A DNA stretch of 64,000 nt from Ignelater luminosus (lineage: Eukaryota > Arthropoda > Insecta > Coleoptera > Elateridae): positions 94,632 through 158,631 of the forward strand of contig VTPC01004878.1 of assembly GCA_011009095.1 (NCBI GenBank), given 5' to 3'. The stretch's first letter is position 1. Each line of letters opens with the position of its first letter. The position numbers and the translations under genes were made by a program. This document shows positions 12,850 to 23,495 of the stretch, one piece after another. Under the pieces are notes generated by a model. That model was not told the DNA's origin. It ran no database searches and saw only the letters and a list, made by a program, of their open reading frames with translations.

Positions 12850-15170
12850 AGTTTATTAAAAAACTAAGTCTCAGGTTGCGGTTCTGACAGCATGTCAATT
12901 TGTTGTCCATGGCTTTATGAGAAATATCTTCCAGATTGTTCTGTCTAGTACTTTTCCAAGCGTGAAACTGTCTTTCATGTTTAGAAAGTTTGTTTCTTGC
13001 TTCTCCGAAATAACTTACTGGTAATATGGCATTTTCAATTATTTGTCTGCCACGTACTAGTACTTTATGCACAGTTGCAAGCATTGCATACCATAAGTAT
13101 TTTGACATATGTAGTCTAACAGTTGCATGATAATATTTTTCAAATTCTTTTGCATCTATTTGGCATTGGTAGGACAGACAAATTAAGATTACTTTAAATT
13201 TTTTAATTAAGTTTTCGTCAACATCAGTAATTTTTGAAAACTGTTCAGTGTCATTAAGTGTTCTACGAGTAGTATTGCCGTCATTTGTACTACCAAATTT
13301 ATTAGGTTTTGCATTGTCTACATGTAGATATAATTACGTTAAAAATCTTTCTTGTATCATTTTTTTCTACTGTTTGAAATTTTTCCATTTTCAATGCCAT
13401 TCACATAAATCATATCAATAGACCATACGCAGTATATACTTCAAAAAGTAAATCCAAGCATGTAATGGGCCTATCCCAAACTGTAAAGAATTTGGTTTTC
13501 GGTCAAATACGTTTGTCGTTTTAAAATCCTTCTGAAAGTAGCACCACACATCAGACAAGCCTGGTTTGATTTTGTCCTAGACAAAGTATTTAGTGCTCTA
13601 CCAATTGTATTTTATGTTGCTGCATAATTACCTTTTCCTGTAATAGCACTATTCGCTTTGTTGTGTGTTCTAAAAGATTTCTTATAGGCATTCCAGCCAC
13701 GATATAAATAACATTGACACCAGCTGGTATACATTCTGAATTACACTTCTAAATTTCTTTATAGTCTGAATAAATATCACAATTTCTCAAGCTACTGCTA
13801 CTGTTGCTTGCCTAAATGACTATCTAGAACATACATGGGCATGAAAGCCACCCAGAGTCTGATTTGGCTGAAAGGCAAATTTATCAGCAGAAACTAACTT
13901 TAGAGCATATATCTAATCAAAATAATTTAGTTCTAATAGTTAAGCTGTAAAATATACCTTCGAACCAATTTTGTGAATTTGGCTTCGTGGCCATGTATGA
14001 TCTAGAATAAGTTCTTCTTCGGCTGGGTATTGTAAAGTATTTTTTGCGTGAAAAAAGCATTTTTCGCATCTGAGCTGGTCGAGATGGAATTTTGTTCACT
14101 TCTTTCAAAACCTCAGCCAAATCATGTTTTCCTTCTTGGTGTGCAGTCATACCCGCAGCTTGAACCATTAAAAATGATTAATAATACACTGCGTGAGCTA
14201 ATTGTGAAGCTTCTCTTCTGTTTGATCTAGGTCAGAACATGTTGATGGCATAGGTTCATTTGTTTCAACAAAAGTAGAATTTTTCATTGTAAAATACTCC
14301 CAATTGCGGGAAGCTTGACACCATCTTTTGTCAAAATCGCGACACAGCCATCGAATTTTATCTTTTTATCTTCTTTTTATTTTAAGAATTCATGTTTTTT
14401 CCAACCGTGGTTGCTATATGATCAACGATTGCAGAGAATCAAAAACTTAATTTCTTCTTGGAGTTTTATTTTGTACTCGGTTCCATAGAAATTTATATCT
14501 AGGCCAGTTTGGATAAATCTTTGCTGCTTCTATATTCCAACATATCTTCCTTTTGAATTTTCTTTCCAATGATACTTTAGTGGCAATTTGAAGAAGGTAG
14601 CCATCGTTTCACTTCTTTGTATTATACATACATATTGTTAGACTTAGAAAGTTTTAAATTTCGCTTCTCAGTTTTGTTTACTCAAAAAGCAATTTACTTA
14701 TAACAACTTTCTTTTGAATTGGTTCTAAGATCACTTTTGGGTTTCACTTGTTTCATAATTTTAGTTGCTTCAACTCTGAGATTTCATCTTTTGGATGTTT
14801 TTGCCTGCTGCAGAGTGTGACTAGGACAGACTTAGCTAGCGAAATTCGTTATCTAACTGAGCTTCTTGTTCTGTCGGGGGTGACATCAAATTCTTCCTAA
14901 TCTGCGCCAACTATAAAAAATTGTAAAAGTGAAGATTTCCTGCAGTAATATAGTAAAGATCTTATCTGATAGCTGCAGAGAGTTTTATCAAAAACTTTAA
15001 ACACCTTGTATCTTGAAAACTAAGCGTTTCTGGGTTTAACCTCATATAACAAAGTACACTTATTTTCGGTATTTTTCCATCTCTTAAAGTTATCAGTTAT
15101 CATTATTAGTTTTCATTTTCTCTTTTGATGCTATTTCTTATAACAATTTAATTTAAGAAGTGATTATGAA
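12850..15170 (-). mobile_element. Repeat-encoded protein fossil, family unassigned
   Basis: On the minus strand an 86-codon frame (12,848-13,108) gives ATVHKVLVRGRQIIENAILP followed by a short EARNK block. This resembles a protein I remember as highly repeated in arthropod genomes (VHKILIHG..I....LPIG..SEEA.EARNKD). Upstream, in minus-strand sense, an 83-codon frame (13,917-14,168) starts MVQAAGMTAHQEGKHDLAEV. Between them the coding sense is broken by stops and frame changes. The 14,441-15,170 portion recurs at 4,550-5,236. I read the whole as one decayed mobile element transcribed leftward. I cannot place it in a transposon superfamily, and no terminal repeats were identified. Confidence 0.5.
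14441..15170. repeat. Interspersed repeat, copy 2 (paired with 4,550-5,236)
   Basis: Direct-orientation partner of the copy at 4,550-5,236. Shared landmarks include GAGTTTTATTTTGTACTCGG, CTTTTGGGTTTCACT, GCGCCAACTATAAAAAATTG and GGGTTTAACCTCATATAAC. This copy has an extra 50-bp segment near 14,522-14,575. It adjoins the coding fossil to its left, so it most likely belongs to that element's upstream region. Confidence 0.75.
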
Positions 15171-15608
15171 CTTTATGGACAGCCTTTATGGACACTTTTG
15201 CACTTCGTATTCTCAAAACTCCTTACTCATGACAACTGAAACCACCGTTGCAAGTAGTAAATAACGCTTTTAAAGGAGGTATAAGAACCTTGCCTTTGGG
15301 GTATTTCTTTTCCACAGTAGTGCAAAAATATGCCATTTTAAACAATCGCATAATTGAATTATAGTCAAGAGAGTGCTTTCCAGAAACTATAGTACACTGG
15401 GAAGATTAATAACGTCAATAGCAATTTAAAGCAATCACATTTGGCAGTAATCTACAATTTGATTGCGTTTTCAGGCTTGTGTTAGTCCTTCTTTAACATC
15501 TAGTATAATTTCCATTGATAATTTCGAAAACTGTAAAGTTTTTCCATGAGGTATCACTAGTTTTATCGAAGAATAAAAATCTTTTCCGAATACTTTAAAC
15601 TAAAGTAT

Positions 15609-15979
15609 TGTTACGTTTTGACAAAAACGTGTATTTATTTTTAATATTTATTTATTAATTTATTACAATTTATTTCCAGTATTTATTTACACTAAATCAT
15701 TTATTTATTTATATACAGAAGAATTTATTTATCACTAATTAACATTTATTTCGTTCGTAACTACTAGCTGATTGACTGTAGAACTGCCTTCTGCTCGGTC
15801 AACGCCGCCTTATATTCGTTTCCGCGTGGTTCTTGATGAGCCCAGAAAGTTCGCGTTCCTTCTGGAACATTCGACGGTGGAAGATTCTCGATAGTTCGAG
15901 ATTTCTCCGGCACATTCGACCAGCTTGTTCGAGACTGTTCGGGAGTTTTTCTAGAATATTCTAGGGGTGGCGCGTTACA
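15609..15979 (-). mobile_element. Solo LTR, Gypsy-like, with 4-bp target duplication
   Basis: Read on the minus strand this 371-bp unit begins TGTAACGCGCC and ends AAAACGTAACA, with the TG...CA ends expected of a long terminal repeat. It contains a TATA-like TATATAAGG promoter segment (plus-strand 15,809-15,818 region) and AATAAA-rich sequence downstream. GTAT occurs directly on both sides (15,605-15,608 and 15,980-15,983), as a target-site duplication. No internal retrotransposon sequence is attached, so this is a solo LTR left by recombination between the ends. The clear target duplication suggests a moderate rather than ancient age. The Gypsy assignment rests on the TGTAAC/GTAACA ends and is tentative. 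Confidence 0.7.
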
Positions 15980-15983
15980 GTAT

Positions 15984-18900
15984 TTTATTGTATGAGTTTT
16001 GCTTAGAATTTAACCCTAAATTGACACTTCATTTTTCGCCACCCTGCAAAAATTTTCCTATATTCTGTGGCAAAGCTTTCAAAACAGATAGGAATAAAAA
16101 GAAGGATAAAGAAATCTCTTTGAATAGAAATCGTTTAACTTCTAACTGAAATAGTTATGAGAATATAGACCCACACACACCGACACCAAGACTTAAAAAA
16201 TGAAAATCACATATTGTCGCTATCGACATAATAGAAGAGAAGCCAATACCTAAATTTTATAATGCATTTTTTATACCTATCCACTTCTAAGGAAACCAAG
16301 TGAGTCTAATCCGGTACAATTTAATTTCCATTTTAGTAAAAATTTAATATAACGGATTTCTGGTAAAGCCACTTGTAATTTGGTCTTGTTAATGAATTAA
16401 AATGGTAAGTTGAAGTGTAAGTGTGGATTGTATACTGAAATTAAAAGTTTACACAATAAAATTTATCACCTTGAAAAAAAAATAGCAATAATTATCAGAA
16501 ACATATGGCACATACTCGCCTTGTACGATAGTGTTACAATCGTATAGAGGTGTATACCTACGCGGTTTCACTTTTGAATAATAGTAATAATAATAATCGC
16601 AGTATAAAGAACACTGACAGATTTAAATTACAAAATGTAAATAGCCCGTTTTCAGTTTTATGTTAAAGAAGGAAATTTCTAAATAACGAGTTCAAACAAA
16701 TATCGGGTAAAAATGTAAATTCTTTAATTGCGAGTATCAAAAATCTAAATAATTAGGGCACGGTAAAACGGCTTTTATTAATTCCTTTTTTGTCAATCTA
16801 CTTCATCGTTAAGTTAACTTATTTCACAAACATGAAATGTTATTTTATTCAGACAAACAAATTGCGTGAATGTTTTTTATGATTTATACCTTTTAAACTA
16901 TCCTTTTGTTATAAATAGCAATCTCTATTTTTGTGTAGGTACAATTTTTGTAGAAAAAGAGGAAAATTTAATTTCAAAAGCAGGTATGTAGTTCCAAAAG
17001 ACGTATGAACATGAAAAGCAAAAAACAAGTTGAAACAACGACAGATTTTATGAAAGCGAAATGAAAGGACACTGTAAAATGCCTGAAGATCAATTTATGA
17101 ACGGAAACTAATTGGAAATGTAATTATGTTTACTTAAACAAAAAAGGTTGACAATAAAGGTTGATTATTTCAATACAAAGAGTTTTCAAATAAATTTTTA
17201 ATGCATTTGGAGCTTTCTCAGTAATTGTTTTAGCACCTACCTACTGGAACTTTCTAATAATAAAACTTGGGTGCGTTATTTTACATAAAAATACAAACTA
17301 TCGCAATTTATTGAATAACACGCTAAACTACAATCTATAATCATACGTGTTTTACGCAAAATAATACATGGAATTTTGCCCTGGTGCCTTTTCTCAAACT
17401 AAAAAAAATATCTTAGTTAGATAAACGGCAGCTTGCAATGGGAAGGAAAATATTAATTTTCCTTCAAAAAGATTTTTCCTTCCTAAAGTGGAATTCCCTA
17501 TAATTAGGCAATTAATCTATGAAGACGCAATAATCTTTTATACGTTCAAAGAAATGCTAGTAGATGGTATAAGACGGAAACTATTTAAATCTGACTATTG
17601 AATTAACGAAACTAACAATGAGAATTAAAGCTTACTTTATGGATTTTCATTTTAAGTTTATTAGAAATGTCAAAAAGCTTTTAGAATTTGAATTAGAAAT
17701 ATTTTTGTTAAAAATAATTAATCTATAAGATTAGTTATTATTCATTAATACTTATTAGAAGATTTATACACCCAGACTCAAAATAAGTTCGTTCAACAAC
17801 TTGGATATATGAGAAGACAGCTTCTCTTTTAGTGTTTTTGCTGATATCAAAAGATTATCAGTGGTTTTGTAAATTCATCAGGTAACGGTTTACAATAGTA
17901 AAGTATGTTTCAACTCATCACGATATAAACTGTAAATTGGTACTAAGAAAAAAATAGAGAACTTGAAGCTTTATTCGCATAGGAATGCGGGGTGCAATTA
18001 GTCTCACGAAAAAAAGCAACATGTGTAGTTTAGTAAAAAAATTAAACAATCACGCTGTTTATTATTTAAGTTTCAGAAAGACTTACTTCACTTGATCACC
18101 CTATATAATAAAACAATCAAGTTAAACACGGTAATTTTAGAGTAATACCGAAAAAATAATCTTATTGCCGAGTAGCTGTTATTATTACAGTACGGCATGG
18201 CAGTAGTAAGGGTAGTAGTTTTGTATACTAATTCTAACTAGGGAACTTCTATTTCTGGTTTCGACATTATAACGATTTACAAACTAATTACTACGCAAGT
18301 AGGGAGCGTTTAATACAATCAGTTTAAAATTAATTTATTTTTGGTTAATGATACACCTACTTATGAACAGTAAGTAACATGAAATAGTTTATCAAACAAC
18401 GTTGTTCTTTTGTTTCTGTGTAGAACATTAAAAACATCTTAAAACATTGATTGGAAGCAAATAATATACCCTTCCAGGTAAGTATACAGACATAGTTTTT
18501 GTTTAGATGATTTATTGATTGGAAGCATGCGGTTGCGATTAAGACGGGCTTTAACCTTTTTGGTATAATTTTATTGTGTTCATGCTTGATTATTAAAGAA
18601 AGATAGAACTACCAGAAAAGTAATCTAAAATAAACAAATTTGATGCAAAATAATAATAAATGAGTATTATTCTCTTTAGATTTTGTGATATATTTTTTTG
18701 TGTAAAATACAACTAAATACAGAGAAAACATCAGTGAGACAATACACAGACATTGAATTCGGAATTTTAAATTGAAAACTTGAAGAAAAATCCTACGCGA
18801 ACATTTAGCACCTAAACAAAAAATATAAAAAATCCGAAAAAGAGAAAATTCGATTCGATAAGACACATTGAAAATACAACTAGTTTGTAAAAGAGAAAAT

Positions 18901-19364
18901 AAAACAACCTCAAATTTCTAGTTGGAAGTTGGGCCTTGGAATAAATCTATTTTTGACTTGATTCAGCATATTTTTTTATCTCCTCATGGATCGTTTCACT
19001 GCAGATTGGTTTTATTCATCTTCTGCATTGGGAGTTATTTTACTAATGAAGCTAAGTAAGGATTTCTGACGGAATATTATCCGATTTAACAGTGTCTTGT
19101 TATTTGGATTGAGATTCTTTTATTAGAAATTTAATTTTCGATAACACGGCACACAAAGTTTAGTTCTTTTGTCAGACTTTACTACTACTGTCGGCAAATA
19201 TGTCATCTTATTCTTTGTGATGAGTTGCACAGTTGGTCATGACTTACCTGAACTTATTATTGTTTGAGCTTTACATATAATATGTATAGATTGCTATGGA
19301 TTTATCGAAAAATTTATCATATATAAACATAAAACTTTGCAGTCTTGCAGATGAAGGCCATTCA
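15984..19364. other. AT-rich non-coding stretch
   Basis: No gene was recognised. The stretch contains one copy of a short dispersed repeat at about 17,886-17,935 (also near 25,961 and 30,983). Open frames are short and of AT-biased composition. Confidence 0.4.
17886..17935 (+). repeat. Short dispersed repeat, copy 1 of 3
   Basis: The core reads ACAATAGTAAAGTATGTTTC followed by AACTCATCACGA. It matches about 25,961-26,005 and 30,983-31,030 with several substitutions. It is probably part of an old, unclassified repeat family. Confidence 0.4.
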
Positions 19365-19822
19365 CAGTGATGGGCAAATGTGTGAAACCAAGTAAATATC
19401 TCTGAGTTTTTTAGAGATATCAAAATGAAATTTGGTAGAAAGATATTACAGTAAATTGTGTATTTGCTTTTAATGTTTTTAACAACTTTGAGTTTCCGGT
19501 TTAACCGAAAGTAATGTCGATGTTAAATTTTGTAGTAAAACACCCTGTATATTATTTTAATTTTAGATTAGAACATTTTGTTACGACTACAAAAATATGG
19601 GGTTCAATATTTTTTATTTCAAGGCCAACCGAGATATTAAAAAGAAAGTACTTTTTGAGGCAAAGGATAATGGGATCTAGTAGTCTAAGAAACTTACTAT
19701 AGCAGTGATAGTAGTTGTAGCAAATACATAATTTACTGTTATATCTACCAACCAAATTTCATCTTGATATCCCTTAAAACTCCAGAGATATTTACTTGGT
19801 TCCACACATTTGCCCATCACTG
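19365..19822. mobile_element. MITE with about 105-bp terminal inverted repeats
   Basis: The left end begins CAGTGATGGGCAAATGTGTG and the right end finishes CACACATTTGCCCATCACTG. The two arms stay complementary for about 105 bp (19,365-19,470 against 19,717-19,822) with scattered mismatches. A TA dinucleotide follows the right end; the left end is preceded by CA, which could be a mutated TA. CAGT-type ends next to TA fit a non-autonomous Tc1/mariner-type element. The 250-bp centre has no credible gene and carries a CACCCTGTATA motif at 19,541. Apparent short open frames here are chance translations of the arms. Confidence 0.85.
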
Positions 19823-20989
19823 TATGGGTAAGGCACAATACCTGTGTATTCCGATTAGAAGAGCCTGATGGCTCACATGGTTTCATTTTGACACATTTTG
19901 CAACACACTTTTGATTGTCCAGAAGAAAGGGTTTGAGATAAAATATTGAAGCAGATTACAAAAGATGCTACATTTATACAAGGTGTTCTGTTTATTAGTC
20001 AATTCTCCATTATTTGTCAACTATTGAAGCTATCAGACTGAAATTTAGTATTTGTCCATCCCCATATAGCAAGTTCTAGATTACAGAACGGAAATTGGAA
20101 CATTTTTAGAACAACCTGTCAAACCGGGAACGACATCGACTTTCATTTGTTTAATACTACCACTGATTTTTTTATTGTCCCGATTGGTAGCTCTCAAGAT
20201 TCCCAACAAAAAAAAGTGCAAGATGCAACAGGTATAAAATCGATAATAACGGAATTAGAACAAAAAATAGGGTTCTGTTCCGTTTAACGGTCTAGACTTG
20301 ATTATTCCGAAACTATTGAAGTTATCAGGTTGAGAATTAGTATTGCCATTAAGAAACATATACAGTCAGAAATAATCAGATTTGCAGATTTATAGCCAGC
20401 TCTGGCAACGTTGTTTGTAGCTAATGATCGCTCTTTCTTCCACCATTTTAATATATTTTGACGAAATATAACGCCGTATTTTGATTGATGATTTCTCCCT
20501 ATAGCATACCTAAGTGCATCAAATATTGCCATTCACCCACTTCTGTTGATATTAACACCGACGTTTAAATTGAAGTTTAATTTTTAATTTCCTGTGTTGG
20601 CAAACCAAATACTAGACAAAAAATTTAATGATCTCACTGTTTTTAGGGAACGAAAGTAAAGAGTACAGTTGAAAAAGGCTTCGTCATTGATGTTCGCTGT
20701 GTTATGGTACCCTTTCCCTATTTTCCCAAGTCTTTTAATTTCGAATTGCCATGCGTACGACACTTATTCGTCGACATTTTTATGGCCTAATTCGTTAATG
20801 TATTATCCATGGAAGACTTCTATCAGCTGTAGTATTGATGTTTACAATTCGTTCTCTGTAATTTAACCTAAGTGGTGTATAGTGATTTACTGTTGTTCCG
20901 ACCGATTTTTGAACACACGTAACAAATTACTGACTAGCGCAGCACTGGCATGACAAAAATCATTTGTTTTCTATCCCTTATTATCCCAC
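19823..20989. other. Non-coding stretch with a short direct repeat
   Basis: About 40 bp beginning AACTATTGAAGCTATCAG (20,021-20,060) recur at 20,309-20,348 as AACTATTGAAGTTATCAG, each continuing into a GA.AATTAGTATT-like tract. The unit resembles the TTATCAGGTTTAAGACTTGA segment near 5,131. No gene was recognised, though the right part may include the 3' tail of the minus-strand LINE that follows. Confidence 0.4.
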
Positions 20990-22740
20990 TATGTATAGTA
21001 AGGGGAATATACTATTACTTATCCGTACTGACTACACAATCTTGATGACGTGTGTACAAAGATCGGCTGGAACAACTGTATGTTTGCAATGGCCTCATGG
21101 AGTGGAGATTGTTGATAGCACTTACTACATTTTTCGCATGTAACTTTGTTTTGAGTATAATTATTTTATCGTTAAATATCTTGGTTGATTTTGCAAGGAT
21201 TGACTTGTGCTCAATCGTGATACTTTTGTTGCACACCCAAGCACTTGTATGTTTCCGATTCTTTAAGCGCATCTATATTTTCTCCAGCGTCAAAATGGCA
21301 ACCTACTTTGTGTGTTCCTAGCGTTATTATTCGAGTTCTACATTTATCCATTGCCAAGGTCCATTTTTATGCCTTTTGAAAGTTGTTGGTAATGTTTAGG
21401 AGCTGTTACAAATTTCTTTTTGTAGAGGCAGAAAGTTTTATATTATCCATATAATTAGATGTGTAATTTTATACTGCATAGTACTATCCTTTTAGATTCT
21501 ATAGTCACATTGAGCTGAATTGAGGAGGTAAAATAAAGGGTTGAATGCCAGACAAAATCATAAAGGACTTGACGAGTCCCCTTGGAAGATTCCCTTTTTG
21601 ATGTATATAGGTCTCGCAGCAACTTGAGTATCATTAATCCTAAGGGGAAAGTTGTTTGCCATGTTTTCATCACCTCTTTAAGAAATGTATAGAGTGTATA
21701 GTCCTAGGCTTTTCTCCAATCTATGAAAGCTGCTGATTTCGTGCCTGTTCCATTCATGCTGAGTCTATTATCACTTGCTCTTTGCAACCTTGACTGTTTT
21801 TCTAGCAACCTTTTTGTTATCTTGCCATAATGTGGTACTCCATACAATGCGTATTTATCTGTTGCGCTATTATAGACGTGAAGATTTTGTACAAAGGGCT
21901 TGGGCGTTATGGAAGAATTCTTTTCTCTACAGGGATTTTTTCGGTGGGTATACCATTGTTTGGTATTTTGTTTTGTGGTGTTTAAATATTGTTATAAAAT
22001 ATTTTTTGGTTGTTTTCTCTAATTCTTTATGTGGTTTTATTATGGCGCTTTAACCTGGTAGATAATGCTGCTGGCTTTTGTTTTAAGATGTCAATAAACT
22101 CCTGTAAGTTTTTGCTATGTGATTTATAATTTTTGAAAATCCTTTTAATATGGATATTTACTAGCATTGATTCGCTCTAATTGCGGCTACAATTACACAG
22201 TAGATGGTTGTGTGTACATCTTCAAAGGTACTTTTACATCTTAGGTGTCCAGGCACGTTTTTTATGTTAAGTATTTATATTATCTGTTCTTAACTTTCTC
22301 GGGGTATTTTGTTTAGGTATCATGGGTCTTTTGGATGGATCTGTTTCTGTAAATTCTGTAAGAACTTTCTGAAATTCTTTTTTTATATGTTCTATAAACG
22401 CACATCTTCTGGACTGTATGTATAATATTATTTTGACTTGTCTACCGTTGGTGTTCACTTTTTCTGTTTTGTCCTCTCTATCTCTTTCCTCATGAATGGT
22501 ATTGTTGTCTGCATGTTCTTCTTCATCCTCTACTGTTTTCCTATCCCTTAGTGCTGAGGCTACTTTCTGTCTAATCTTATGTAGCGTTAGGTCTGGTGTG
22601 AAACCCTTTACGATTATAGCACGACGTTGGCCTTCAATTCTCTGTTCACTTAGATGTTTTAGATTTTGATACTGACCGCAAAGTGCTTCCTGCAATGCCT
22701 GTCTGTATGATATCGTGTCGGTTTCTAGACGAGCTTAATG
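20990..22740 (-). mobile_element. Decayed LINE, RT region and upstream domain
   Basis: Reading leftward, an open frame of 142 codons (22,267-22,695) gives a charged segment (IVKGFTPDLTLHKIRQKV, later AFIEHIKKEFQKVLTEFTE) typical of the region ahead of the reverse transcriptase in some LINEs. Then come AAFIDWRKA near 21,720, which matches the RT D..KA block; GTRQ near 21,560, matching the GxxQG block; and ILKTKLHAKNVVSAINNLHS near 21,110-21,170, matching the ILKT.L..KN...AIN motif downstream of the RT. Stops and frame changes lie between. The same clade appears at 37,020-38,200 on the other strand. I could not assign the clade with confidence; R4-like and related groups are candidates. Confidence 0.7.
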
Positions 22741-22807
22741 TGTTTATTTCATTGTCCAGCTTTGGCGGGGTTTTCTAGTTTTAGTGGATACCTGTCTAGA
22801 TATTATT

Positions 22808-22830
22808 ATCATTATTATCAATTTTCTCGA
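22808..22830. repeat. ATT/ATC microsatellite
   Basis: A short run of ATTATTATCATTATTATCA. It lies between the LINE fossil and the TGACAG array. Confidence 0.6.
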
Positions 22831-22894
22831 CGTTTCGTTAAATGCCAAACTAACAAAACTTACAGGACAGATATAAAAGTTAAAAAAAGGTGTA

Positions 22895-23495
22895 CTGGCT
22901 ACAGTTGACAGTGGTACCTAACAGTGACAATTGACAAGTACTGTTTACTGTTATAAGTAATAGTTGAGAATGGCAGATGACTCTAATAGTCGACTAATAG
23001 TCACAGTTGACAGTTACTGTTGTATGCACAATTTTCAGTATTACTGTTATAAGTGATGGTTGGCAGTGACAGATCATGACAGTAGAGTAGAAGGTGGTGA
23101 TTGTGGCAATTATCACAGTTGCCAGTTACTGCAACATGCGAGAAATATCAGTTTCTGTGATAAGTGATAATCGGCAATGACAGGTAACAGTGGTAGCTTA
23201 TAGTAGACCCTGACAGTTGATTGTGGCAATTGACAGTGACAGTTGCTAGTTGCTGTTATAAGTGACAGTTATCAGTTAGTTTATAAGTGACAGTTGTGAC
23301 AGTTGGCAGTAGCACTTAATAGTGACAGTTGACAGTAGGAGCTGACAGTGACAGTTGGCATAGGTAACTGTCAGGGAGGTTGACAGTGACAGTTGACAAT
23401 TGACAGTAATAGTTGACAGTGATAGTTGGTGGTGATGATAGACAGTGACGACTGGCGCTAACGGATCACAGTGACGGTTGACAGTGACGATTTAC
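22895..23495 (+). repeat. Degenerate minisatellite rich in TGACAG(T)
   Basis: About 600 bp are built from variants of GTGACAGT and GTTGACAGT. I count around twenty TGACAG words on the plus strand and one CTGTCA, with many one-base variants (TGACAA, TGGCAG, TGACGG). Spacing is often 6-7 or 12-13 bp, best ordered at 23,220-23,420. No open frame uses it. TGACAG is also the core bound by Homothorax/Meis and TGIF homeodomain proteins, so the array could act as a binding-site cluster; nothing else here supports that. Confidence 0.75.

Noticed and set aside
22895-23495. CRISPR-like array
   Set aside because: Units are short, degenerate and contiguous, without uniform repeats and unique spacers, and the genome is eukaryotic.
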